Shown: positions 1-5,302 of the stretch, piece after piece
Layout: each line of letters opens with the position of its first letter
Position numbering within the stretch: position 1 is the first letter of the stretch
Assembly (NCBI GenBank): GCA_024543015.1
Contig: JAMXCY010000077.1
Location: 1 to 5,519, forward strand
Length of the DNA: 5,519 nt
Direction: 5' to 3'
Source: Candidatus Omnitrophota bacterium
GTDB taxonomy: Bacteria > Omnitrophota > Gorgyraeia > JAFGHF01
The notes under the pieces: generated by a model
Told to the model about the DNA's origin: nothing
The model's database searches: none
The model's input: only the letters and a program-made list of their open reading frames with translations
Position numbers and translations under genes: made by a program

Positions 1-1
1 C

Positions 2-121
2 TGGGTAATTATGATTTCGCCGGCGGGAGCGTTTTTGACTTTGGGGGTATTAATCGGTATCTTTAATCTTTTATCAAAGGGCGCAAAGGGAAACTCTGCG
101 CCTAAATGTCATACTGTTTGA
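2..121 (+). CDS. rnfE: RnfE, 3' end only (Rnf electron transport complex subunit E)
   Basis: This is the last 39 codons of an open frame that enters from outside the window and stops at TGA 119-121. The tail contains ISPAGAFLTLGVLIG, which matches the C-terminal helix of RnfE/RsxE proteins, where a PPGAF(I)xLGxLIA-like signature is usual. RnfE is an integral membrane subunit of the Rnf complex. It pairs with RnfA and shares a membrane-embedded [2Fe-2S] cluster with it, but its own ligand cysteines lie upstream of the window and cannot be checked. The polar tail after the helix (SKGAKGNSAPKCHTV) is probably cytosolic or periplasmic. rnfA begins 7 nt downstream, which matches the common order E-A-B. 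The call rests on this short signature plus the unambiguous rnfA and rnfB that follow. Confidence 0.85.
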   Translation, partial: WVIMISPAGAFLTLGVLIGIFNLLSKGAKGNSAPKCHTV

Positions 122-128
122 GGGATAA

Positions 129-707
129 ATGGACCTTGTTTTGATTTTTATTTCGGCAGCGGTAATTAATAACTTTGTGCTGACCTATTTTTTAGGGATC
201 TGTCCTTTCTTAGGGGTATCCAATCGCCTGCGTCCGGCCTTCAGCATGGGGATGGCCGTAACCTTTGTGATGACCATTACCGCTTCCGCTACTTGGCTGA
301 TTAATAATTATATCTTGATTAAATTCGGCGTGGAATATTTACAATATGTCTCCTTTATTATTGTGATTGCCGCTTTAGTGCAGTTTGTGGAGATGTTCAT
401 CCGTAAGGTAAGCCCGCCATTATACCGGGCCCTGGGAATATACCTTCCCTTGATTACTACTAACTGCGCTATTTTAGGTTTGGCCTTATTTGCGGCCTTA
501 AGAGAATATAGTTTTCTGCAAAGTATTGTCTTTGCCCTTGGCGCAGGGCTAGGTTTTACCATGGCCTTGGTAATTATGGCCGGAATGAGAGAAAACTTAG
601 ATTTTGCCGATGTGCCTGAGCCATTACGGGGAGCAGGCATTACGCTGATTATTGCTGGATTCCTAGCCTTGGCCTTTATGGGCTTCTCCGGCATGCCAAC
701 CAAATAG
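129..707 (+). CDS. rnfA: RnfA, membrane subunit of ferredoxin:NAD+ oxidoreductase (Rnf)
   Basis: This 192-residue protein has the usual RnfA length and is hydrophobic throughout, with about six membrane segments. In the Rnf complex, RnfA and RnfE form an inverted-topology pair that carries electrons across the membrane between cytosolic RnfB and the flavoprotein subunits D and G, coupled to Na+ or H+ movement. Family signatures are clear: NNFVLTYFLGICPFLGVSN with Cys25, LITTNCAILG with Cys113, and the GMRENLDFADVPEPLRG stretch near 152-168. Structural work on the family assigns these two cysteines to the [2Fe-2S] cluster shared with RnfE, and both are present. The ATG at 129 follows a GAGGG Shine-Dalgarno at 120-124 that overlaps the rnfE stop. 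The close spacing on both sides supports one operon. Nothing looks broken. Confidence 0.97.
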   Translation: MDLVLIFISAAVINNFVLTYFLGICPFLGVSNRLRPAFSMGMAVTFVMTITASATWLINNYILIKFGVEYLQYVSFIIVIAALVQFVEMFIRKVSPPLYRALGIYLPLITTNCAILGLALFAALREYSFLQSIVFALGAGLGFTMALVIMAGMRENLDFADVPEPLRGAGITLIIAGFLALAFMGFSGMPTK

Positions 708-718
708 AGATACTAAGC

Positions 719-1558
719 ATGAGCGCTCGACTATTAATTTCATTATTGACCATGGGGGGATTGGGGTTATTTCTCTCCACTATTTTAGCTATAGCCAATA
801 AGAAGCTAAAGGTAAAAGAAGATTCCAGAATTAAACAGATTACCTCGGTTTTGCCCGGGCTAAACTGTGCTGCCTGCGGATATCCCAGTTGCCATGTTTA
901 TGCGGAATCGGTTGTTCAAGGGAAAGTTGGTATTGGTTTCTGCTTTGTGGGTGGAAAAACTGTCCAAAAAAATATAGCGGATATAATGAAGGTCCAGGTA
1001 GAAGAGCAGGAGAGAAAACTGGCTTGTGTCCGTTGCCAGGGGGGAGAGAGAGAATGCAAAAAGCGTTTCCGCTATTTAGGAGTGCGCACCTGCGAGGCGG
1101 TTAATCAGCTGCGAGGCGGAGATAAATCCTGTGTTTGGGGTTGTCTGGGATACGGCGATTGCGTTAGCGCTTGCCCTTTTGAGGCTTTGGAATTAAATGA
1201 TAACGGCATACCGGTAGTGATAGAAGAAAACTGCACAGCTTGCGGTCTCTGCGTCAAGGCCTGCCCGCGGGATATTATTTCTTTAATCCCCTTCTCTCAA
1301 AAAGTATATCTGGGGTGTGTATCAGAAGATAAGGCCAAGGCGGTCAAAGAGGTTTGCACTGTAGGCTGTTTTGCTTGCACCCTCTGCGCCAATCCTAAGA
1401 TTACCCCCGGGGGTTTAATTGTGATGGAAAACAATCTGCCGAAAATTTTGGTGGAGAGGATAAAAGATTGGAAAGACTTAAACCAGTCCGTGGCTAGGTG
1501 CCCGGCTAAATGTTATGTAACCAGGGGTGAGGATAAAGGAGAGCATAATGAAAATTAA
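719..1558 (+). CDS. rnfB: RnfB, iron-sulfur ferredoxin-accepting subunit of Rnf, with a reduced C-terminal ferredoxin domain
   Basis: This 279-residue protein has an N-terminal membrane helix (about 3-26) followed by cysteine-rich domains. RnfB is the cytosolic entry point for electrons from reduced ferredoxin. The membrane-proximal [4Fe-4S] domain has LNCAACGYPSC with Cys50, 53, 58 and 75. A second group is Cys103, 106, 113 and 125. A two-cluster ferredoxin fold follows: Cys138/142/148 with CP at 152, then Cys172/175/178 with CP at 182. The last domain starts normally (CTVGCFACTLC, Cys213/217/220/223). It lacks the expected CP after Cys223, and the second CxxCxxC is replaced by a cysteine-free stretch (242-260) before Cys261-Pro. 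One cluster's ligands are therefore kept and the other's are missing. The Shine-Dalgarno before ATG 719 is weak, and the 11-nt gap to rnfA suggests coupled translation. The identity is firm. Confidence 0.96.
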   Translation: MSARLLISLLTMGGLGLFLSTILAIANKKLKVKEDSRIKQITSVLPGLNCAACGYPSCHVYAESVVQGKVGIGFCFVGGKTVQKNIADIMKVQVEEQERKLACVRCQGGERECKKRFRYLGVRTCEAVNQLRGGDKSCVWGCLGYGDCVSACPFEALELNDNGIPVVIEENCTACGLCVKACPRDIISLIPFSQKVYLGCVSEDKAKAVKEVCTVGCFACTLCANPKITPGGLIVMENNLPKILVERIKDWKDLNQSVARCPAKCYVTRGEDKGEHNEN

Positions 1559-2036
1559 CTCTATATTTTTTGTGTTGCTGATGACATTATTTACCGTTAG
1601 TGCCTGTTCTCGGACAGATGAGCAATTAAGCGCCCCGCAGGAGATAGCTTCGGACTTTACATTGACAACCGTTGATGGCGAAAAGATAGTTTTGTCGGAT
1701 ATATTAAGGACAAGAAAAGCCGTGCTCAAATTTTGGGCTACGTGGTGTCCTTACTGTAGAGAAGTCATACCGCAAATGGAGAAATTTTATAGAGAAAATA
1801 AAGATAAAGTAGCGGTAATCGGAATTGATATTAAAGAAAGCAAAACAAAAGTGGAAAATTTTATCCGCAAGATAGAAATATCCTACCCAATAGCTTTAGA
1901 TACTGATGGTAGTGTGGCCAGATTATATAAAGTAAGAGGAGTCCCCACGATTGTAGTTGTGGATAAAGACAGTAAAATTATCTATTATGGTCATTCAGTA
2001 CAGGAGATGCTGGAGCAAGTAGACTTTTCAAAATGA
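1548..2036 (+). CDS. TlpA/ResA-like thioredoxin-fold lipoprotein
   Basis: This 162-residue protein has a lipoprotein signal peptide: a short basic N-terminus, a hydrophobic core (about 5-17) and the lipobox VSAC with Cys20. Residue +2 is Ser, not Asp, so inner-membrane retention is not signalled. The mature part is an AhpC/TSA-Redoxin type thioredoxin fold: SDFTLTTVDGEKIVLSD (35-51), active site WCPYC (Cys67 and Cys70) and the cis-proline in GVPT (Pro133). It should act outside the cytoplasmic membrane as a disulfide reductase or oxidoreductase of the TlpA/ResA class. I chose ATG 1548 because AAAGGAG sits at 1535-1541 with 6-nt spacing; an in-frame GTG at 1527 would put extra charged residues ahead of the signal peptide. 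It overlaps rnfB by 11 nt and mnmA by 4 nt. The partner is unknown; cytochrome maturation or thiol repair of an exported protein are possible. Confidence 0.9.
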   Translation: MKINSIFFVLLMTLFTVSACSRTDEQLSAPQEIASDFTLTTVDGEKIVLSDILRTRKAVLKFWATWCPYCREVIPQMEKFYRENKDKVAVIGIDIKESKTKVENFIRKIEISYPIALDTDGSVARLYKVRGVPTIVVVDKDSKIIYYGHSVQEMLEQVDFSK

Positions 2037-3097
2037 AGGCAAAAAGAGTAGTTGTAGCCATGAGCGGCGGCGTAGACTCATCAGTCTGCGCCGCTTTACT
2101 TAAAGCCCAAGGCTTTGAGGTTATCGGCATCACCATGCAAATCTGGCAGCGGCCTCAGGCGGGAAGCGGCTGTTGCGGTATAGGCAGCATAGAGGATGCC
2201 AGAAAAGTGGCCGCTCAGTTGGGCATACCCCACTATGTATTAAATTTCCGAAATATCTTTCAGGAAAAAGTAATTGACAACTTTTGCAGAGAATACCAAA
2301 AGGGAAAAACTCCCAACCCTTGCATTAGATGTAATCAATACATCAAGTTCGACTATCTGCTAAACAAGGCCAGGCAGTTAGACGCCTCTTATATCGCTAC
2401 AGGCCATTATGCTAGAGTAGAATTTGACAAAAAAAGAAAAAGATACCTGCTCAAAAAAGGGAAGGATAGCAAAAAAGATCAGTCTTATGTCTTATACCCA
2501 ATGACTCAAGGGCAGCTGAAACATACTCTTTTGCCTTTAGGTGAGCTTACTAAGCAGCAAGTCAGGCAGATTGCTAAAGAAAAAGCTCTAGCGGTGGCCG
2601 AAAAAAAAGAATCCCAGGAGATCTGTTTTATCCCCGATAATAATTATGCAGAGTTTGTTAAAGCTCATACTGATGGCAAGCTGAGGCCAGGACCTATTTT
2701 AAATAACCAAGGCCAGACAATCGGCAAGCATCAGGGAATCATTTTTTATACTATCGGCCAACGCAAAGGCATAGGCATAGCCGATAAAGAGCCTTTATAT
2801 GTAATTTCTATTAATAGAAAAGATAATACCATTATGGTCGGCAGAAAAGAAGATGTCTATAGTGACGAGTTGATTGCCGCAGATCTCAATTTTATATCTA
2901 TGGATAGGTTAGAGGCCCCGATGCAGGTAGAGGCCAAGGTTAGATACCTTCATCCTCAAAGTCCAGCGACTATTTTTCCGCAAGATAGGGGCAGGGTAAG
3001 GGTGAAATTCGATCAGCCCCAGTGGGCCATTACCCCAGGCCAGGCCGTGGTATTTTACCAGGGTGATCGCGTTATCGGTGGCGCCACGATTATTTAA
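2033..3097 (+). CDS. mnmA: MnmA, tRNA-specific 2-thiouridylase
   Basis: This 354-residue protein has the normal family length. MnmA uses ATP and persulfide sulfur to make 2-thiouridine at wobble position U34 of tRNAs for Lys, Glu and Gln. The PP-loop SGGVDSS is at 11-17. The catalytic Cys100 lies in TPNPCIRCNQYIKF, followed by ATGHYARV (122-129) and KKDQSYVLY (147-155). The second catalytic cysteine, Cys198, is in KKESQEICFI. GQRKGIGI (242-249) and a C-terminal beta-barrel region with the GGATI end complete the fold. A CC pair (47-48) in SGCCGIGSIEDAR matches the subgroup with extra N-terminal cysteines. The ATG at 2033 overlaps the preceding stop as ATGA, so translation is probably coupled. 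Its place behind rnf genes looks like operon packing, although MnmA and the upstream thioredoxin both use sulfur chemistry. Confidence 0.97.
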   Translation: MKAKRVVVAMSGGVDSSVCAALLKAQGFEVIGITMQIWQRPQAGSGCCGIGSIEDARKVAAQLGIPHYVLNFRNIFQEKVIDNFCREYQKGKTPNPCIRCNQYIKFDYLLNKARQLDASYIATGHYARVEFDKKRKRYLLKKGKDSKKDQSYVLYPMTQGQLKHTLLPLGELTKQQVRQIAKEKALAVAEKKESQEICFIPDNNYAEFVKAHTDGKLRPGPILNNQGQTIGKHQGIIFYTIGQRKGIGIADKEPLYVISINRKDNTIMVGRKEDVYSDELIAADLNFISMDRLEAPMQVEAKVRYLHPQSPATIFPQDRGRVRVKFDQPQWAITPGQAVVFYQGDRVIGGATII

Positions 3098-3127
3098 CCG
3101 GTTTAAGGCCTAGCCTCAACAAGATAA

Positions 3128-3838
3128 ATGGATAATGAATTGTTGCTTTTATATGTTACGGCGGCTTCAATAGGATTCATTCATACAATTTTTGGGCCGG
3201 ATCATTACCTTCCGTTCATTGTAATGAGCAAAGCGCGGAAATGGTCACTGGCTAAGACCAGTCTGATTACGCTTCTTTGCGGTCTCGGTCATATAATAGG
3301 TTCGATTGTTCTTGGGGCCATAGGAATTGCTTTAGGATTTACGGTAATGAAGTTGGAAAGGTTTGAAGCGGTTCGCGGGAACCTCGCTGGGTGGGCCTTA
3401 ATTGGTTTTGGCTTTGCTTATTTTGTCTGGGGCCTGCATCAGGCAATCAAGAATAGGCCGCATCGGCATTTACACCTTCACGGCATAGATTCTGAACATG
3501 CTCACCAGCATACACACACAAAAGAACACGCCCATATTCACGAAGAAGGAAAGAAAAATATTACCCCCTGGATTCTGTTTACTATTTTTGTCCTGGGCCC
3601 TTGTGAACCCTTAATCCCGATTTTGATGTATCCGGCAGCAAAACAAAGCATCGCTGGCCTTATCGGCGTCACCGCTACATTTGGCCTGACGACCATCATG
3701 ACTATGTTGGGTATTGTGATTGTTTCATCCTTAGGCGTAAATCTGATCCCCTTAGGCCGCCTCGAGCGCTACGCCCACGCCCTAGCCGGCGTCACCATCT
3801 TCCTCTGCGGCTTATCCATCCAATTCCTGGGTCTCTAG
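3128..3838 (+). CDS. Six-helix membrane protein, NicO/RcnA or UreH/TauE-SafE-like; possible metal transporter with His-rich loop
   Basis: This 236-residue protein has about six membrane segments (roughly 5-31, 43-73, 86-106, 146-170, 175-203, 214-235). The first helix carries HTIFGPDHYLPF (His19, Asp25, His26), which resembles the HxxxxDH signature of NiCoT/NicO-type nickel-cobalt carriers. The central loop at 112-138 has 11 histidines in 27 residues, as in RcnA-like exporters. Helix four begins GPCEPLIP (Cys159, Glu160), recalling proline/cysteine motifs of the DsbD/CcdA and UreH-like families. I infer transport or export of a divalent metal such as Ni2+ or Co2+, but annotation as a TauE/SafE or UreH-domain protein is equally likely. 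The ATG at 3128 has no good Shine-Dalgarno. The gene lies 30 nt after mnmA. Its last 34 codons are strongly C-ending, unlike its start. Confidence 0.75.
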   Translation: MDNELLLLYVTAASIGFIHTIFGPDHYLPFIVMSKARKWSLAKTSLITLLCGLGHIIGSIVLGAIGIALGFTVMKLERFEAVRGNLAGWALIGFGFAYFVWGLHQAIKNRPHRHLHLHGIDSEHAHQHTHTKEHAHIHEEGKKNITPWILFTIFVLGPCEPLIPILMYPAAKQSIAGLIGVTATFGLTTIMTMLGIVIVSSLGVNLIPLGRLERYAHALAGVTIFLCGLSIQFLGL

Positions 3839-3839
3839 T

Positions 3840-3862
3840 CTGTTTAGGCCGGGCCTAAACAG
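3840..3862 (+). terminator. Hairpin directly after the transporter stop; possible operon terminator
   Basis: CTGTTTAGGCC and GGCCTAAACAG are perfect complementary arms around a single G. In practice this gives a 9-bp stem with a 5-nt CCGGG loop. It begins 2 nt after the stop codon and is the first strong hairpin after the six-gene run. No T-run follows (GTCAAATAAATT), so it is not a textbook intrinsic terminator. It may act as a transcript-end stabiliser or mark a Rho-dependent end. Confidence 0.45.
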
Positions 3863-3876
3863 GTCAAATAAATTAG

Positions 3877-3905
3877 TTGACTTCTTACCAGCCTTATGGT
3901 ACCAT
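3877..3905 (+). promoter_or_regulatory. Candidate sigma70-type promoter for the MBL module
   Basis: TTGACT at 3877-3882 (5 of 6 against TTGACA) is separated by exactly 17 bp from TACCAT at 3900-3905 (4 of 6 against TATAAT). It lies after the putative end of the upstream operon and about 130 nt before the MBL gene, so transcripts would start near 3912 and carry a leader of about 125 nt. The -10 match is moderate and the organism's sigma preference is unknown. Confidence 0.45.
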
Positions 3906-3912
3906 AAGGCTG
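3889..3912. promoter_or_regulatory. Perfect 24-bp palindrome overlapping the promoter; candidate operator
   Basis: The half-site CAGCCTTATGGT is followed immediately by its exact reverse complement ACCATAAGGCTG. This perfect dyad covers the distal spacer and the whole -10 of the candidate promoter, the classic place for a dimeric repressor to block RNA polymerase. It could instead form a 10-11 bp hairpin in RNA if transcribed from upstream, or be a recombination or cruciform site. No regulator gene lies within the window. Confidence 0.5.
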
Positions 3913-3965
3913 TAAAAATAGAAGTCCCGCGTTAGAAGGGTTAAATCCCGGACGTTAAAACAAGT

Positions 3966-4020
3966 AAAACCTTCACGAGCCAAAAGCTCATGCTCACCAT
4001 AGCAAAGTGAAGGTTTTTGT
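3966..4020 (+). terminator. Three-way-junction stem with T-rich tail; terminator or attenuator in the MBL leader
   Basis: AAAACCTTCAC (3966-3976) pairs perfectly with GTGAAGGTTTT (4007-4017) as an 11-bp stem. Inside are two small hairpins: GAGC-CAAAA-GCTC (3977-3989) and TGCT-CACCAT-AGCA (3991-4004), separated by 1 nt, with 2 nt before the closing strand. The 3' arm runs into TTTTTGTTTAT (4014-4024), as in an intrinsic terminator. The MBL Shine-Dalgarno follows within 10 nt. GAGC at 3977-3980 can also pair with a second GCTC at 3992-3995, so alternative folds exist. It may end readthrough from upstream or act as a leader switch. Confidence 0.55.
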
Positions 4021-4024
4021 TTAT

Positions 4025-4032
4025 AGGAGGTG
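4025..4032 (+). promoter_or_regulatory. Near-perfect Shine-Dalgarno of the MBL gene
   Basis: AGGAGGTG precedes ATG 4037 by 4 nt (about 6 nt from the GGAGG core). It is much stronger than the sites in front of rnfB or the transporter gene, and it fixes the MBL start. It lies just after the T-tract of the three-way junction. Confidence 0.85.
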
Positions 4033-4036
4033 AAAT

Positions 4037-5125
4037 ATGGGATTTGAAATTGATTTTTTATCTGTTGGTGAAGGTGAAAGAGGAGGAGATGCTATCGCAG
4101 TTCGTTATGGGAACTTGCAAGGCGATAGATTGGGGCAGGTTGTTCTTGTAATAGATGGGGGCACCAAACAGTCAGGCGAAAAACTGGTTGAGCATATGAA
4201 AAAATATTATAGCACTGATAGGGTTGATCTCGTCATATCAACGCATCCAGATGCTGATCATTCATCAGGTCTAACCGTAATTCTTGAAAAAATGAAAGTC
4301 GACTTACTATGGATGCATCGTCCATGGGAACATGCGCAAGAAATAAAGAATGAATTTAAAGATGGGCGTATTGCTGGCAAAGGCTTGAAAGGAAATTTAA
4401 AGAAAGCATTGGAGAATGCTTATGAGCTGGAAAAGCTTGCCACAGAAAAAAAGATACCGATTGGTGAGCCATTTTCCGATACTGCAACGGCAGATAAGCA
4501 ATTGGTTATATTAAATCCAAGTGAAGAATTTTACGAAAATCTGTTGCCTCATTTTAGGGAAACGCCAGAACCAAAAGAAGAATTTAGCATTCCAGCTAAA
4601 GTTGTAACCGTAGTAAAAGAAGCAATCAATTGGATAATTGAGCACTGGAACCATGAAACGCTTAAAGATCCCGAAGAAAACGAGACAAGCGCTGAAAACA
4701 ATACAAGCTTAATTTTTCTTTTACAAATCGATGGTAAGAAGAAATTGTTTGTCGGCGATGCGGGGGTTGAAGCTATTGCCAATGCTATTGCTAAATCTCA
4801 AGAATTAGGAATCGATTTAAAAACAGCTGATTTTATTCAAGTTCCTCATCATGGCAGTAAACATAATGTTGGACCTTCCGTTCTCGATGCTATTTTAGGA
4901 CCAAAGCTTTCTGAGAAAAAACACTTAAAGACTGCGTTTGTAAGTGTTCCTAAAGACGGAGAACCCAAGCATCCATCAGGGAAAGTTATAAATGCTTTTC
5001 TTAGAAGAGGAGCAAAAGTTTTCGCAACAAAAGGTAGCACAAAACTCCATAAGTCCAATGATGCACCTGACCGCAGATGGGCTGATGCTATACCATTATC
5101 ATTTTATGATAAAGTTGCAGAATAG
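4037..5125 (+). CDS. ComEC-like metallo-beta-lactamase-fold hydrolase, stand-alone
   Basis: This 362-residue soluble protein has no signal peptide or membrane helix. It carries the metal-site series of the ComEC/Rec2 C-terminal branch of the MBL fold: VIDGG (38-42), STHPDADHSSG with the HxDxDH ligands His70, Asp72, Asp74 and His75, NNTSLIFLL (221-229), FVGDAG with Asp241, VPHHGS with His271 and His272, and KHPS with His312. The family binds two metals, commonly Zn or Mn, and many members cleave phosphodiesters. DNA, RNA or a nucleotide is therefore the likely substrate class, but the substrate is not visible. Between the metal motifs is a long helical, acidic insert (about 100-220). The ComEC membrane channel is absent, so this is not a competence protein. 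Start ATG 4037 follows a strong AGGAGGTG. Codon use is A/T-richer than in rnf genes, suggesting an accessory origin. Confidence 0.9.
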   Translation: MGFEIDFLSVGEGERGGDAIAVRYGNLQGDRLGQVVLVIDGGTKQSGEKLVEHMKKYYSTDRVDLVISTHPDADHSSGLTVILEKMKVDLLWMHRPWEHAQEIKNEFKDGRIAGKGLKGNLKKALENAYELEKLATEKKIPIGEPFSDTATADKQLVILNPSEEFYENLLPHFRETPEPKEEFSIPAKVVTVVKEAINWIIEHWNHETLKDPEENETSAENNTSLIFLLQIDGKKKLFVGDAGVEAIANAIAKSQELGIDLKTADFIQVPHHGSKHNVGPSVLDAILGPKLSEKKHLKTAFVSVPKDGEPKHPSGKVINAFLRRGAKVFATKGSTKLHKSNDAPDRRWADAIPLSFYDKVAE

Positions 5126-5138
5126 ATATGAGTGAAAA

Positions 5139-5297
5139 ATGAATACTAAACTAAATATTTGCATAATAGAAGCGCGAGTGGCACCAGTAATGGTTAGTTT
5201 TGTTCTAGTTGGCTTAGCAGTTATAACATACAATAGGGGACAGTCTCCCGAACAATTTGGAGGACGGCCCTTAAATGCGTTTAAATGCGGCCCTTAA
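5139..5297 (+). CDS. Doubtful 52-codon ORF with one hydrophobic segment
   Basis: An ATG at 5139 opens 52 codons ending at TAA 5295-5297. The product starts MNTKLNICIIEARVAPVM and has one hydrophobic stretch (about 14-31), then a polar Gly/Pro-rich tail encoded by the repeat region. A four-codon mini-ORF (ATG 5128, MSEK) ends in TGA that overlaps this ATG as ATGA. No convincing Shine-Dalgarno precedes it, and I recognise no family. Because its second half is translated repeat, it could be chance, or the remains of a small membrane protein cut by repeat insertion. Confidence 0.2.
   Translation: MNTKLNICIIEARVAPVMVSFVLVGLAVITYNRGQSPEQFGGRPLNAFKCGP
5236..5249. repeat. REP-like short inverted motif (GGGGACAGTCTCCC)
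   Basis: GGGA (5237-5240) pairs with TCCC (5246-5249) around a CAGTC loop. The core GGGGACAG resembles, from memory, short palindromic elements scattered near Y1-type (REP-associated) transposase genes in several bacterial groups. A second related-looking motif, GGAGGACGGCCC, lies at 5259-5270. No transposase is present in the window. Confidence 0.4.
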
Positions 5298-5300
5298 ATG
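5265..5300. repeat. 13-bp direct repeat, two copies 23 bp apart
   Basis: CGGCCCTTAAATG occurs at 5265-5277 and again at 5288-5300. Between them TTTAAATG (5280-5287) adds a third partial copy of the TTAAATG core. The repeat ends just before the Shine-Dalgarno of the next gene. It may be a duplication at the edge of a REP-like element or a set of protein-binding sites. Confidence 0.7.
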
Positions 5301-5302
5301 TA

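Larger units (their letters stand above)
3839..4036. other. Structured non-coding interval between operon and MBL module
   Basis: I see no credible gene on either strand in this 198-nt gap. Besides the hairpin, promoter/palindrome and three-way junction listed separately, an outer pair GACTTCT (3879-3885) and AGAAGTC (3920-3926) encloses the 24-bp palindrome. The stretch 3926-3954 contains a GGG (3938-3940) that can pair with CCC on either side (3926-3928 or 3947-3949), so it could be a weak bistable element. No known riboswitch core was recognised. Confidence 0.6.

Noticed and set aside
308..703. Long open frame on the minus strand across rnfA
   Set aside because: It is antisense to a clear rnfA, has no recognisable family and is rich in residues expected from reading hydrophobic codons in reverse.
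1527..1547. Alternative GTG start for the thioredoxin lipoprotein
   Set aside because: It lacks a suitably spaced Shine-Dalgarno and adds charged residues before the signal peptide; ATG 1548 has AAAGGAG at ideal spacing.
3101..3120. Small AGGC-CTA-GCCT hairpin between mnmA and the transporter gene as a terminator
   Set aside because: Only 4 bp with a 3-nt loop and no T-run, so it is too weak to call.
3926..3955. GGGTTAAATCCC resembling a tRNA T-arm, possible tRNA 3' end or att site
   Set aside because: The loop is 6 nt rather than 7, only three stem pairs form, and no acceptor stem, anticodon arm or CCA is found around it.
3879..3970. Possible integron attC site because of GTTAAAAC near a large dyad
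   Set aside because: GTTAAAA does not fit GTTRRRY, no matching RYYYAAC partner is placed correctly, and the dyad is perfect without the extrahelical bases typical of attC.
4037..5125. Competence protein ComEC or a true beta-lactamase
   Set aside because: There are no membrane helices or OB domain as in ComEC, and no signal peptide; the HxDxDH/VPHHGS set belongs to the ComEC-like branch and not to antibiotic-degrading enzymes.
5265..5300. Direct repeats as the start of a CRISPR array
   Set aside because: Only two short 13-bp copies with a 10-nt gap that itself repeats the core; there are no unit-length spacers.
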